Of a stretch of DNA of 64,000 nucleotides, positions 27,318-36,374 are shown piece after piece; the stretch's first letter is position 1; every line of letters starts with the position of its first letter. Position numbers and translations under genes: made by a program. The stretch covers positions 2,027,501 to 2,091,500 of the forward strand of contig NZ_LGTC01000001.1 of the NCBI RefSeq assembly GCF_001262605.1, in the 5' to 3' direction. Source of the stretch: Pseudobacteroides cellulosolvens ATCC 35603 = DSM 2933. Lineage in GTDB: Bacteria > Bacillota > Clostridia > Acetivibrionales > DSM-2933. The notes beneath the pieces were generated by a model. It searched no databases and was not told where the DNA came from. It worked only from the letters and a program-made list of their open reading frames with translations.

Positions 27318-28256
27318 ATGTTCAAAACATATGATTTCTCTGTAGACTTAAGCAATATTGATAGAGATTCCTATATATATGAAGCTGCCAAACTTGCAGA
27401 CGAGCTAAAAGATAAAAAAGCTGTATTTAGCGGTAATTTAAAACCTGACAACACACCCGCTTCATCAAATTATAATACTCTTTCGTCAGCAACTATACCC
27501 AAATCTGACGAAGGTGATATTATCCGAACTTTAGCACAAGACATTGCCTCTTTTTCTAATGAGCCTGAAGTATATAAGATAACCGGCAAAGATTTTATTG
27601 AAAAAAATCGAGATATTCCACATATTTTCAGCCAATTTTCAGAGGATTATAACTTTTACTGGATCCGTTTCCCTATTAATATTGTAAAAAAGAGCGGCTG
27701 GGCTTTCAATAAATTAGAAGCCATTATTGATTTTCTTGCCGATCCTCACGATCCTCATAGATATCCAAAAGTCTTTCAAATATTACCTGATAAAAAGCAT
27801 ATGTACTTTATTCAAGCCAACGGTTCTGTTGCTATCAATATTGATGAAAATTTTCAGTTTGCAGCTAACCCAAATATTGAAACTAAAGGTTTGATGGGAG
27901 CTGCCGAAGTATCAGCAAAGTCTAAGACGAGTAATGGACTAGTAGTTGGACCATTTAAGTATTCATTAAACAAAGCAAAAATGGATCATTCAGATATTGG
28001 TTCCCAGTGGCTATTCTGGATGCTCAACGGCATAGAGTTTGTACAAGATACATCGCCAGACTTTGTAATAATAACTCAACTCCATAAAAACACAAATAAA
28101 TTGAACATAAGAGCTCAGTTGCAGGCATACTATGATTATTCTCTATTAAATACAGATTTACAAACAATAGTAAGTGACCTTCCTGATACTATTAGAAGTT
28201 ATTTCATTAAAGGTTGTCCTGTCAGGGATATAAAGGAATACCATTTAGACCTATGA
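27318..28256 (+). CDS. conserved-looking cytoplasmic protein of unknown function
   Basis: 312-residue soluble protein that I do not recognise. The start at 27318 (MFKTYDFSVDLSNIDRDSY) is chosen because GGAGAGGAG sits about 12 bases upstream; an in-frame ATG at 27297 overlaps that site. Residues about 95-190 contain many aromatic residues (DYNFYWIRFPINIVKKSGWA, HDPHRYPKVFQILP). A segment SQWLFWMLNGIEFVQDTSPD is followed by FVIITQLHKN and the end CPVRDIKEYHLDL. No signal peptide, membrane segment or catalytic motif is evident. A terminator-like hairpin follows. It is flanked by unrelated genes. Confidence 0.75.
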   Translation: MFKTYDFSVDLSNIDRDSYIYEAAKLADELKDKKAVFSGNLKPDNTPASSNYNTLSSATIPKSDEGDIIRTLAQDIASFSNEPEVYKITGKDFIEKNRDIPHIFSQFSEDYNFYWIRFPINIVKKSGWAFNKLEAIIDFLADPHDPHRYPKVFQILPDKKHMYFIQANGSVAINIDENFQFAANPNIETKGLMGAAEVSAKSKTSNGLVVGPFKYSLNKAKMDHSDIGSQWLFWMLNGIEFVQDTSPDFVIITQLHKNTNKLNIRAQLQAYYDYSLLNTDLQTIVSDLPDTIRSYFIKGCPVRDIKEYHLDL

Positions 28257-28299
28257 TTTGGAGTGCTCCTCTGTAATTTGTCACACTTGATTATTCAGG

Positions 28300-28337
28300 A
28301 ATTGCTGGTGATAATTATTCGCCAGCAGTTCTTTTTG
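28300..28337 (+). terminator. intrinsic terminator of 27318-28256
   Basis: GAATTGCTGG pairs with CCAGCAGTTC (one mismatch) around TGATAATTATTCG, followed by TTTTTG. It lies 43 bases past the stop codon. Confidence 0.7.
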
Positions 28338-28377
28338 TTTCTTTTCATTTATATGTAGAATATGCTTATTATAAGAA

Positions 28378-28536
28378 TTATTGCACGTTTTTCATCAGTT
28401 CAATCTGTAGTTCACATTCTTCTTTAACTTTGTCAAAATTTTTTGGATACATGATATTGATAATTACTATTGCATATTCCGAAGCGACTAACGCATGCCA
28501 CTTGACATGAGGTATTGCTGCAACTTGCCCCACAGG
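28378..28536 (-). pseudogene. possible gene remnant (cupin-like C-terminus)
   Basis: A 53-codon minus-strand stretch, open after a TGA and without a start codon, reads PVGQVAAIPHVKWHALVASE and then YAIVIINIMYPKNFDKVKEE before a TAA. The composition looks like real protein and resembles the last strands of a cupin-type domain. No upstream part is present, so it is probably the tail of a deleted gene. The call is weak. Confidence 0.3.
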
Positions 28537-28736
28537 TCATAATACTTTTGCTTTTGTTAGATATTTCAATATGTTTTACCCATATATACCCCTACACATA
28601 ATATAACTATTATTGTCTTAGACTTTGAAAACACTATAACATATTTTTCCATAACTATAGATAGCTGAACTTAGCGTACGCTTTTTAAGAAAATCATTAG
28701 TTATACCATTAATGGCACTTTTATAATTAACTTTTA

Positions 28737-29954
28737 TTATTCTGCACCAGCTGCAATTCTTATCTTTGCCTGATGATATTCATCAATTGCATTATCCACA
28801 TGTCTTCTGCTGTTTTTGAAATGGATATCAAAATGACCCGTAAAGTTATTATTTTCAATATATTCTATATCGTGTGGTGTAGAAGACATTGAAGCTGCTA
28901 TTTTTCTTTCGCCTACAACAACAAGTACCGCTCTTGTAGCCCACGAGTAATTTCCGCCCCATAACTCTTTTATTATTTGAGAATCAGTTGACGTAAGCGG
29001 CTCACAGTCTGCATGGCTGGCACCAATCGTACGTTGTATTTTAAACCTTTTTCCAGTAACAAAATCAATTATATCTGCCTGCTTGCCTATAGGAAATAAA
29101 TACTGGGCTTCAGTATACCAATCGAGATACTCTCCATATTGTGGACCTGGAGTGAGCCTGACAGGTATAGCATAAACAGGAACTCTTATTTGCTGACCAA
29201 CGCTAAGCTCACTGGACTGTGAAAGGTTGTTCACAGATAACAGCTCCTGCATTGGTACACCATACCTGTTACTGATGATCCATGAGGTATCACCGCTCTG
29301 AACGATATGAGTAATAAATCTAACCTCCGGCACCTTAGCTACATATGGTATATGAAGCACTTGTCCAACATATAGATCATAATCATTCAACCTGTTAAAG
29401 AGCCTGATTTTCCATATCGTTGTTCCAAAACGGGTTGCCACTTCGTAAAGTGTATCTCCCCTAATCACCATATAATCCACAAACTCAGCAGGAATTTTAA
29501 GTATATCACCTTGGTATATTGTATAACCCTCTATTCCATTAAGGATTTTAATGCTCCTTATATCTGTTCCAAAATGTTCTGCCAAAATTCCCAGTGTATC
29601 TCCACTTCTTACTCTATATTCAATATATCTTATCTTTAACCCGTCCTCAGGCGGTGGTATCTTCAGCACTTGTCCCACATAAATATCTGTGCCTGTCATA
29701 TTATTAAGTTCCATTATTCCTCTTATCGTGGTATTAAATTTCTGCGAAATCTCCCATAAGAGATCACCTGATTTGACTGTATAACTGGTCAGGGTCTGGG
29801 CATAAGCAGTAGAAGGCACGCATAAAATACTAGTTGCAAAAACAACAATGAGCAGAAAGCAAAATGCTATTATTGCTCCCGCAAGTTTTCTTTTAAGTTT
29901 ACTTGAATAAATCTTACCAAACTTGTTCAATATTATAGTGCAATTTATAGCCAC
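28737..29954 (-). CDS. secreted protein with four LysM domains
   Basis: 405-residue exported protein. A membrane/signal segment at about 22-50 (LAGAIIAFCFLLIVVFATSI, then AYA) is followed by four LysM repeats of about 45-50 residues with short linkers. These are YTVKSGDLLWEISQKFNTT, YRVRSGDTLGILAEHFGTD, YMVIRGDTLYEVATRFGTT and HIVQSGDTSWIISNRYGVP. The C-terminal third contains KRFKIQRTIGASHADCEPLT and FTGHFDIHFKNSRRHVDNAI, whose H, C and D residues suggest a catalytic or metal-binding domain conserved in clostridial LysM proteins; I cannot name the activity. Translation probably begins at a GTG at 29954, 7 bases after ACGGAGG. Location: cell wall or spore cortex. Confidence 0.82.
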   Translation of the reverse strand: MAINCTIILNKFGKIYSSKLKRKLAGAIIAFCFLLIVVFATSILCVPSTAYAQTLTSYTVKSGDLLWEISQKFNTTIRGIMELNNMTGTDIYVGQVLKIPPPEDGLKIRYIEYRVRSGDTLGILAEHFGTDIRSIKILNGIEGYTIYQGDILKIPAEFVDYMVIRGDTLYEVATRFGTTIWKIRLFNRLNDYDLYVGQVLHIPYVAKVPEVRFITHIVQSGDTSWIISNRYGVPMQELLSVNNLSQSSELSVGQQIRVPVYAIPVRLTPGPQYGEYLDWYTEAQYLFPIGKQADIIDFVTGKRFKIQRTIGASHADCEPLTSTDSQIIKELWGGNYSWATRAVLVVVGERKIAASMSSTPHDIEYIENNNFTGHFDIHFKNSRRHVDNAIDEYHQAKIRIAAGAE

Positions 29955-30273
29955 ATTTAATCCTCCGTAAATTAGTAATTATGGTATTTATTCTAACTAA
30001 ATTTATATAATTTTTTTCAACATGAAATCATTACTCACTTTTAATATAGAAATATTTTTTCTAAAAACTAAAGATTAAATGAATGTATTTTTATCCTCTA
30101 AAGTCATAATACTGATATTTTAAATGTAAGTGCCTGTAGTTAATTTCTTTCTAAATTAGAACAATTTTAACCAATGCTTGTACGAATTTTGGCATCCAAG
30201 CACCACACTTTAACAATGTTGCCACAGATTTATACAATTTTCTCAGCACTCGTTTTAATATTTTTGAGTTTCT
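29955..30273. other. gene-free stretch
   Basis: About 320 AT-rich bases between the LysM gene and the DUF4259-like gene, both on the minus strand. I see no coding frame, strong hairpin or recognisable regulatory element. It should contain the LysM gene promoter. Confidence 0.4.
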
Positions 30274-31137
30274 CTACCTTGGATCTCCTTCTTTCCAACC
30301 ATATAGTTCCAATTCATACCCTCTTATAGCATCATTCTCAATACACCACCATTGGCATCCCATATGTAAATCCGAATTGTAAGACGCTTCATTTTCAGGA
30401 TATACAAAATTATCACATTGTCCTAAATACTTTATGCCTTTTGGATATTTTCTATTAGATGTTTCCATTAGTGTATAACGGTAATGCCTTTTCCCATCAC
30501 CTGGTTTATCCTTTCTTCCGTTGTACACGTTAATAATTCCACATACTAATGTCAATTCATTTATCTGATTTGGCGATACAGGCTCTTCCTTTGAAAGCAT
30601 AATATATATATCCGGAACTATATCATAAACACCTCGAACTACAAATTCATGTTTTGATAAATCATGAACATAGATTGTAATATACCAACCCAAATATTCC
30701 ATTTTATCTTTTGGCGGATTTTTTATTTGATAAACATAGACATCCTTTTCTTTCCAGGGTATTATATATGGCTTGTGGATTGAAATTTTCTTCCTTGGCG
30801 GCATATCGGATAAAAGTCTAATTTTTAAATCCTCCAGCACCTTTTCACGTTTTTTTCTCTCCTTAATATGAGACCATTCTCTATCCTCTTTTGATATTAA
30901 ATGGAGTGCTTGTTTTTTTACTTCTTCTGTAAGTCTTCCAAATTTCCACATGGTATCTGCAAGGGCAAACCAGAAATCATATTTTTCATCATCATCCTTC
31001 TGAACATCTTCATACTCACATAATATTTCCACTAATGCATCCTCATCCGTTTTTCCTTGCATCAGCTTCATTTTGTAATCATCCTTTACATCTTCACCCA
31101 CATCATTCTGATACAGGTTCGGCCCCCATACACCCAT
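30274..31137 (-). CDS. DUF4259-like cytoplasmic protein
   Basis: 287-residue soluble protein. The N-terminus MGVWGPNLYQNDVGEDVKDD, followed by ALADTMWKFGRLTEEVKKQA, matches the DUF4259 pattern (MGxWG..., ND..., short helical domain). The C-terminal half (about 130-287) is beta-rich and Trp/Tyr-rich (KMEYLGWYITIYVHDLSKHE, LHMGCQWWCIENDAIRGYEL). DUF4259-type proteins are often found near polymorphic toxin loci, and an Rhs toxin lies 6 kb away. An immunity role is only a guess. The start follows AAGGAGGA. Confidence 0.7.
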   Translation of the reverse strand: MGVWGPNLYQNDVGEDVKDDYKMKLMQGKTDEDALVEILCEYEDVQKDDDEKYDFWFALADTMWKFGRLTEEVKKQALHLISKEDREWSHIKERKKREKVLEDLKIRLLSDMPPRKKISIHKPYIIPWKEKDVYVYQIKNPPKDKMEYLGWYITIYVHDLSKHEFVVRGVYDIVPDIYIMLSKEEPVSPNQINELTLVCGIINVYNGRKDKPGDGKRHYRYTLMETSNRKYPKGIKYLGQCDNFVYPENEASYNSDLHMGCQWWCIENDAIRGYELELYGWKEGDPR

Positions 31138-31326
31138 GTGTATTCCTCCTTAATTGTCAAAAATCTATTGTGATAGTTATATTTAACATTACTAATGTAG
31201 TAATTGTACCATCAAATATTTAACTGCTTCAAGAAATTTAAATACAGTAAACTTGTATTGGTTTCTCTCCGATATTTTTATTGATATTTATTTTTTATTA
31301 TTCATAATTTATAAAGGAGAATGCGA

Positions 31327-33651
31327 ATGAAATTACGAAATAGTATTGGTTCAAAACTTTTGCTAATGATGCTTGCCGGTATGTTGATACCAGCGATAGT
31401 GTTGTTTGTGAGTTTATTGTTTTCGGTTAATCATATAAGCAGCTCTTCACAAACAGTGATAGCTGATCAGGTACTGTCAGAAGTAAAAAACGGGATAAAA
31501 AACACTGTAGATTCAGTTATCTCTAGTGTTGAGGCTAAGTATAAGGATAAAGTAAACGGTCTTACAGATGAACAAATAAGCCAGATTATAAAAAGTGAGT
31601 TTGACAGTATAAGGTATGGAGAGTCCGGTTACTTCTTTGGGTATTTTTATGATGGTATACGCCTGATTGCACCTGAAAACAAGTCCATGGAAGGAAAGAA
31701 TTTATGGGATTTGTCCGACAAGGATGGTGTTAAAGTAGTTCAGGAGATTATTAAAGCTTCAAAAAACAATGGTGGCTTTTTTGAGTATATGTGGCTCAAT
31801 CCAAAGACTGAGAAGGAAGAGAAAAAGCTTTCCTACACTGCACCGGTAAAGGTAGGAAATGTTGAAATTGCCGTTGGTACAGGAACATATCTTCCAATGA
31901 TTGAACAATCAAAATTAATTATTTCACAGAACATTGAGAAAACCAAAGATAGCATTGTTGCTCCTGTTACCATAATATGCATAGTTGTTCTCTTTGTTTT
32001 GCTTGCATTCCTTTATCTGTTTTTAATGAAGCGAATAGTTCGTCCTATAAGTGATTTAACGGAAATAGCTGAATTAATTTCTCATGATAATCTTTCAAAG
32101 GATGTCAAGGTAATAGAGTCAAATGATGAAATAGGAAATTTGTCAAAGTCCTTTATAAAGATGCATTCAAATCTTAAAAATATGGCATTGGCAGTAACTG
32201 AAATAGCTGAAGGAAATATTATTGAAAATAACAGATTATCCGGTTTTAGCAGCACTGAAGGCGACTTATCAAAGGCTATATTTAAACAGGCAAACTCAAT
32301 AAAGCATGTTATATCCGACATTGATTCTCTTGTACAGGGAGCCATTGACGGCAGACTTAATGTAAGAATTGATACATCAAATCACAACGGAGACTTCAAA
32401 AAAATAGCTGTCGGAATCAACAATACACTGAATGCAGCTATTGAACCAATCAAGGAAGCATCTGTAGTCCTTATGGAAATGTCAAAGGGTAATCTTGATG
32501 TTGAAATAAAAGGAGACTATAAAGGAGATCATGCCGAAATTAAGAACGCACTAAACAATACAATAAAATCGTTAAAGAACTATATTCACGATATTACCAC
32601 CGTTTTAAACGAAATGTCCAATGGCAACTTGGACATGGAAATATCTTCAGATTATGAAGGAAGCTTTATTAAAATTAAAGAATCTATTAATAAAATAATT
32701 AAGTCTATGAATACTTTATTATTAAGTATAAATAATGCATCAGAACAGGTTCTCGTAGGTTCGAGACAGGTAGCCAATTCAAGTCAGCTTCTTGCTCAAG
32801 GATCAACAGAACAAGCCAGTGCAATTGAAGAGGTAACTTCAGCAATAAATGAAATTGCTGAACAAACCAAAAAAAATGCACTAAGTGCCGGCATGGCCAA
32901 CGATAAGTCTTTAATGGTTAAAGAGTATGCAAGTCAGGGTAATATTCGCATGATAGAAATGCTAAAAGCCATGGAAGACATAAACCAATCATCCAATAGT
33001 ATCTCAAAGATAGTAAAGGTTATTGAGGAAATTGCCTTCCAGACAAATATTCTTTCTTTAAACGCAGCTGTAGAAGCAGCAAGAGCAGGAGTTTACGGAA
33101 AAGGTTTTGCTGTTGTTGCTGAAGAAGTAAGGAACCTTGCAGCTAGAAGTTCTAATGCAGCAAAGGAAACTACAGACATGATTGAAAGCTCAATCAATAA
33201 AATCAAAAACGGCTCAAACATTGCAATTGAAACTGCAGGAGCTCTTGACAAAATAGTTGAAAGTGTGTCAGATGCTGTAAATTTGGTAGGAAATATAGCT
33301 ACGTCATCTAATGAACAGGCAACATCCATATCCCAGATAAATCAGTCTATCATCCAGGTTTCTCAAGTTATTCAGACAAATTCGGCAACCGCTCAGGAAC
33401 AAGCTGCTTCAAGCGAGGAGTTATCAAGCCAGGCCGAAAGTATGAGAGATATGATTTCTAAACTGAAGCTTAAAGAGCAATCTGCATTATCCGGTGATTT
33501 AGAATTGGATGAGGATCTACTCCATGCTTTGGAAAACCGACTTCAGAATATAAATAATACAAAAGCACCAAAGAGAAATTCCAAAAGGTCTAACAATTCA
33601 ACATCTTCAGGAAGACCTTCTATTGATCTGAATGATTTCGGCAAATATTAA
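31327..33651 (+). CDS. methyl-accepting chemotaxis protein with periplasmic-type Cache domain
   Basis: 774-residue chemoreceptor that signals to CheA/CheW. The first membrane segment is at about 10-32, followed by a single-Cache sensor (about 33-205; ESGYFFGYFYDGIRLIAPEN, AVGTGTYLPMIEQ). The second membrane segment (TIICIVVLFVLLAFLYLFLM) leads to a HAMP domain and then two to three HAMP-like repeats (MSKGNLDVEIKGDYKGD, MSNGNLDMEISSDYEGS). The signalling domain has the hairpin tip FQTNILSLNAAVEAARAG. No CheR-docking pentapeptide is visible at the C-terminus (SIDLNDFGKY). The start at 31327 is preferred because GGAG lies 7 bases upstream; the ATG at 31321 is only one base from it. A terminator follows. 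Confidence 0.93.
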   Translation: MKLRNSIGSKLLLMMLAGMLIPAIVLFVSLLFSVNHISSSSQTVIADQVLSEVKNGIKNTVDSVISSVEAKYKDKVNGLTDEQISQIIKSEFDSIRYGESGYFFGYFYDGIRLIAPENKSMEGKNLWDLSDKDGVKVVQEIIKASKNNGGFFEYMWLNPKTEKEEKKLSYTAPVKVGNVEIAVGTGTYLPMIEQSKLIISQNIEKTKDSIVAPVTIICIVVLFVLLAFLYLFLMKRIVRPISDLTEIAELISHDNLSKDVKVIESNDEIGNLSKSFIKMHSNLKNMALAVTEIAEGNIIENNRLSGFSSTEGDLSKAIFKQANSIKHVISDIDSLVQGAIDGRLNVRIDTSNHNGDFKKIAVGINNTLNAAIEPIKEASVVLMEMSKGNLDVEIKGDYKGDHAEIKNALNNTIKSLKNYIHDITTVLNEMSNGNLDMEISSDYEGSFIKIKESINKIIKSMNTLLLSINNASEQVLVGSRQVANSSQLLAQGSTEQASAIEEVTSAINEIAEQTKKNALSAGMANDKSLMVKEYASQGNIRMIEMLKAMEDINQSSNSISKIVKVIEEIAFQTNILSLNAAVEAARAGVYGKGFAVVAEEVRNLAARSSNAAKETTDMIESSINKIKNGSNIAIETAGALDKIVESVSDAVNLVGNIATSSNEQATSISQINQSIIQVSQVIQTNSATAQEQAASSEELSSQAESMRDMISKLKLKEQSALSGDLELDEDLLHALENRLQNINNTKAPKRNSKRSNNSTSSGRPSIDLNDFGKY

Positions 33652-33664
33652 TTTCTCCTTATGA

Positions 33665-33699
33665 TAAGGCTATTGGATGTTCTCCAGTAGCCTTTTTTA
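33665..33699 (+). terminator. intrinsic terminator of the chemoreceptor gene
   Basis: AAGGCTATTGGA and TCCAGTAGCCTT pair around TGTTC and are followed by TTTT, 13 bases beyond the stop codon. Confidence 0.8.
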
Positions 33700-33946
33700 G
33701 TAACTAAATATTACGCAGCTACCCTTCTTATTAACAAATGTGAAGAAGAATTCGGAATATCCCACTCCAAGTTAAAAAGCAGGCATTTAGCTTTACAGTA
33801 AATAATATACATATATTGGTGTCTATATCACCTAAAATAAGCATATCAACCTTTTTGGATACTTAATAGGTAACAATTCTCTAATGATATTCGACAGGTA
33901 CACAAATAGTACTGTCATATGTTGGAACATTTTTTATAGCACCTTG

Positions 33947-34492
33947 TTAAACTGAAGATAAAAGTTCCCTGTTTATTATGTCCTCTACTTTTTTAACATC
34001 TTTTATCCCTATAAAACCAACTTGATTTGTACTTCTTTCTCCATCTGAGTTATAAATTACTTCACTGGAAAAAATAATATTTCCTGTTCCGTTCTTATTT
34101 TGATATCTTTCAATATTGGCCACTTGATTTGGAAAAAAAGATTTAACCTTAATTTTCCTACCATATTTGTAAATTATAGCTCTTTGGTTTGTTACTATAT
34201 AAATAGTTCTTTTCTCTGCATTTTTATTTATGAATGGAGTACAAAGCATATATAAGCCTATTAATACAAAGGGAACACCAAATAAGGAAAATATAAAACT
34301 GCCTTTACTGGCACCATACATCCAAAATAAAGAAAAGGTAGTCCACGGAATTGCAAATAAGTATATAGCGAATGACTTAAAAAATAAACTTCCCAAAACA
34401 GGTTTATCCGCCCAAATTACTCTTTCTCCCACATTCAATTCCCCGTTAATCAATCTTTGTTCTTCATAAGATAGTATATTGTAATAATTCAT
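33947..34492 (-). CDS. PH-domain (bPH2-like) membrane protein
   Basis: 181-residue protein. The N-terminus has the sequence GERVIWADKPVLGSLFFKSF, followed by two membrane segments (about 40-62 and 66-88). A bacterial PH-like domain follows (TIYIVTNQRAIIYKYGRKIK, VKSFFPNQVANIERYQNKNG). The pattern 'Y.vTNqRaii' is typical of bPH2 membrane proteins. Its exact role is unknown. It lies downstream of the Rhs toxin locus on the same strand, where immunity-type membrane proteins are common, but it could be unrelated. The start follows AAAGGAGGTCG. Confidence 0.75.
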   Translation of the reverse strand: MNYYNILSYEEQRLINGELNVGERVIWADKPVLGSLFFKSFAIYLFAIPWTTFSLFWMYGASKGSFIFSLFGVPFVLIGLYMLCTPFINKNAEKRTIYIVTNQRAIIYKYGRKIKVKSFFPNQVANIERYQNKNGTGNIIFSSEVIYNSDGERSTNQVGFIGIKDVKKVEDIINRELLSSV

Positions 34493-34606
34493 GTCGACCT
34501 CCTTTAACTATTCCTATCAATTCTATAATTTCCATATTGTTGACTTTGTTTAGTTCTCATAACAGCATATATAAAATCTTGCGAAACAAGGCCCATATAT
34601 ATACTA

Positions 34607-34720
34607 TCATGCATTTTCTGTTTTGGAAACTGTTGGTTTTATGTATTCCCTTTGATAACCATCATTGAATAAATAACCTTTGCAATCTATCTCATTACAG
34701 TGCTTATTTCCATCCCGGCT
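34607..34720 (-). pseudogene. possible short gene remnant
   Basis: A 37-codon open stretch between stops reads SRDGNKHCNEIDCKGYLFND and then GYQREYIKPTVSKTENA. It has no start codon or ribosome binding site, but its composition is protein-like. It lies in the otherwise empty 34493-34849 gap of the toxin locus, so it may be debris of a former effector or immunity gene. Confidence 0.25.
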
Positions 34721-34849
34721 CTACATTAAGTTACCGTAAAGAATTTGGATAGCTTGGATAATGATACAAAATGTAGCTGTTAACCTTATTTTGGGCTGCA
34801 GCCATACCTTGACTATTGAATTACGCCGAGATACTAAAAGATGAAGGAT

Positions 34850-35047
34850 TCAGCTTTCATCATGAATTGACGCATCAGAAAAAATCATAATTAATTCTTG
34901 ATTTTTTACATTGAATTTACCAAAAATATTATTACTTAGGTTTTCTTTGTTTCCAAAAAATTTTGGTAAATAAAAGGTAAACTTATTTTTATCAACTTTG
35001 AACCTTAAAAGTATATTATTTACCCCATAGGGATTCCTTTTCCGCAA
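34850..35047 (-). CDS. possible 65-residue orphan or gene fragment
   Basis: An open frame beginning with TTG codes for RNPYGVNNILLRFKVDKNKF, with a basic, aromatic-rich centre, and ends FSDASIHDES. It lies 12 bases after the DUF5680 gene and has no clear ribosome binding site. It may be the tail of another decayed gene rather than a real small protein. I do not recognise it. Confidence 0.3.
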   Translation of the reverse strand: MRKRNPYGVNNILLRFKVDKNKFTFYLPKFFGNKENLSNNIFGKFNVKNQELIMIFSDASIHDES

Positions 35048-35059
35048 ATTTGCTAATAG

Positions 35060-35547
35060 CTAAACAATTAACCCTCCATGGAAAACACACTCATAAACCT
35101 TTATTCCATTCTTAAATATTTCTTCCGCCCCATTAAACCAATCAAAATCTCCATCTACTTTACATCTATATTCAAAGTTATCTCGTTTGAATTCTAGCGG
35201 TCCCCTAAATGGCATATCTATAGGAACATTAAATAGTGCTTCTTTCAAGAAATCCCTTCAAAATCATCTGATAATACTCGCCCACAATAATTCATCGACC
35301 AAAACGGAGTGTTATTATCCCATAGTGCTTCTTCACCTGCAAATTGACGTCCTCCTAAATATGTATCAATATACTTTAAACCATCTTCCTTATACTCCAA
35401 ATCATGAGACTTCGGTCTTGATGATTTCTTTTCAGCACCTTTCCCAGCATATGTAACCTTCTTAGCGTTAATTAAAAAATCTATAATCTTCTTATCCACG
35501 AATCCATCCTCCCTAGTATTTACTTTATCTGTCGTCAACTTAAGCAT
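35060..35547 (-). pseudogene. DUF5680-family protein, interrupted by a frameshift
   Basis: Two adjoining frames together make one DUF5680 domain of about 162 residues. The first part (35245-35547) carries FLINAKKVTYAGKGAEKKSS, YIDTYLGGRQFAGEEALW and FWSMNYCGRVLSDDFEG. The second (from 35248) continues with FLKEALFNVPIDMPFRGP, GDFDWFNGAEEIFKNG and YECVFHGGLIV. The switch lies at about 35250-35256, where the run GGG would need one more G to read EGDFLKEAL. Either a one-base deletion or a sequencing error explains it. DUF5680 proteins are small and of unknown biochemical function. The start codon overlaps the stop of the upstream gene (TAATG), so the two are translationally coupled within the minus-strand locus. 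Confidence 0.75.
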
Positions 35548-35984
35548 TAATGAAATAAAACTCGTATATGTTTGACAACAGGTAGCTGAACATAATCCTC
35601 AAAGAAATTTAATACTAATATCCCCTCAGTAATTCTTTTGATCTTTATTTCAAATGAACCATCCATAAAAATAAGCTTAAATGGCTGTTTATCATTTTCA
35701 ACAAATGTTTTGTAAGCTGAAAGCCACCAGACTAATACTATTATAATAAAATCATTCCAGTTCTGTTCTGGGAAAGAGAATTCTCCTACTTTGAAAAAGA
35801 TTTCTCCTGTTATATTTCTTCTTTTCTGAAGGGAATTTGTATTTGCAATTATCTCAAGTTCATTTATCATAATATTTTCAACCCATTTTCCATATTTGGG
35901 ATAAACTGTTCCGATTTCTTTTGTGTTAATATTGTGCCACATCTCAACTGTTATGCTATGCACTGAAAATAAACCAATGCACAT
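35547..35984 (-). CDS. unknown 145-residue protein in the toxin locus
   Basis: I do not recognise this protein. It is probably cytoplasmic, with NITGEIFFKVGEFSFPEQNW, DFIIIVLVWWLSAYKTFVEN and GILVLNFFEDYVQLPVVKHI. The Trp- and acid-rich beta/alpha pattern is like many immunity proteins of polymorphic toxins, which is only a resemblance. The start is uncertain: 35984 overlaps the upstream gene by 29 bases, and an in-frame ATG at 35942 (MWHNINTKEIG) is an alternative; neither has a clear ribosome binding site. Its stop overlaps the start of the DUF5680 gene (TAATG), so expression is coupled. Confidence 0.6.
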   Translation of the reverse strand: MCIGLFSVHSITVEMWHNINTKEIGTVYPKYGKWVENIMINELEIIANTNSLQKRRNITGEIFFKVGEFSFPEQNWNDFIIIVLVWWLSAYKTFVENDKQPFKLIFMDGSFEIKIKRITEGILVLNFFEDYVQLPVVKHIRVLFH

Positions 35985-36261
35985 ATAGAATTATATAAGC
36001 TAAATTTAATACAATCGGAACAACATTATTAGTAAGAGATATAGCCTTCCTATATATAAAGAATACACTCATTGTAATTGCAATAGCTGATATTAAGCCT
36101 GAAAATAAGATCATGTAAGTAGGATGAAATATATAACAAACAATATTTATAATATCTTTAATCATTCCATCCATTAAATAGTCATGAAGTTGGTACATTA
36201 AATAACCAAACAAATTTATAAGACTTAGTATTATTGGTATTTTAAAAATAATATTTTTCAT
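35956..36261 (-). CDS. small membrane protein, three predicted membrane segments
   Basis: 101-residue hydrophobic protein (MKNIIFKIPIILSLINLFGY at the start, then PTYMILFSGLISAIAITMSV and VPIVLNLAYIILYVHWFIF). It overlaps the next gene and belongs to the same coupled minus-strand set downstream of the ankyrin lipoprotein. A weak GGGGTAG precedes the start. The function is unknown; a membrane immunity protein is one possibility. Confidence 0.55.
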   Translation of the reverse strand: MKNIIFKIPIILSLINLFGYLMYQLHDYLMDGMIKDIINIVCYIFHPTYMILFSGLISAIAITMSVFFIYRKAISLTNNVVPIVLNLAYIILYVHWFIFSA

Positions 36262-36374
36262 TTTACGCTACCCCAAAATTATGTAAAGAACTGGTACTTC
36301 CACCACCCCTGATATTCCCTAATAGCTTTCCAGGAATTAAGAAGACTGGCGTAAAACCAGCCTTTCCTTATATA

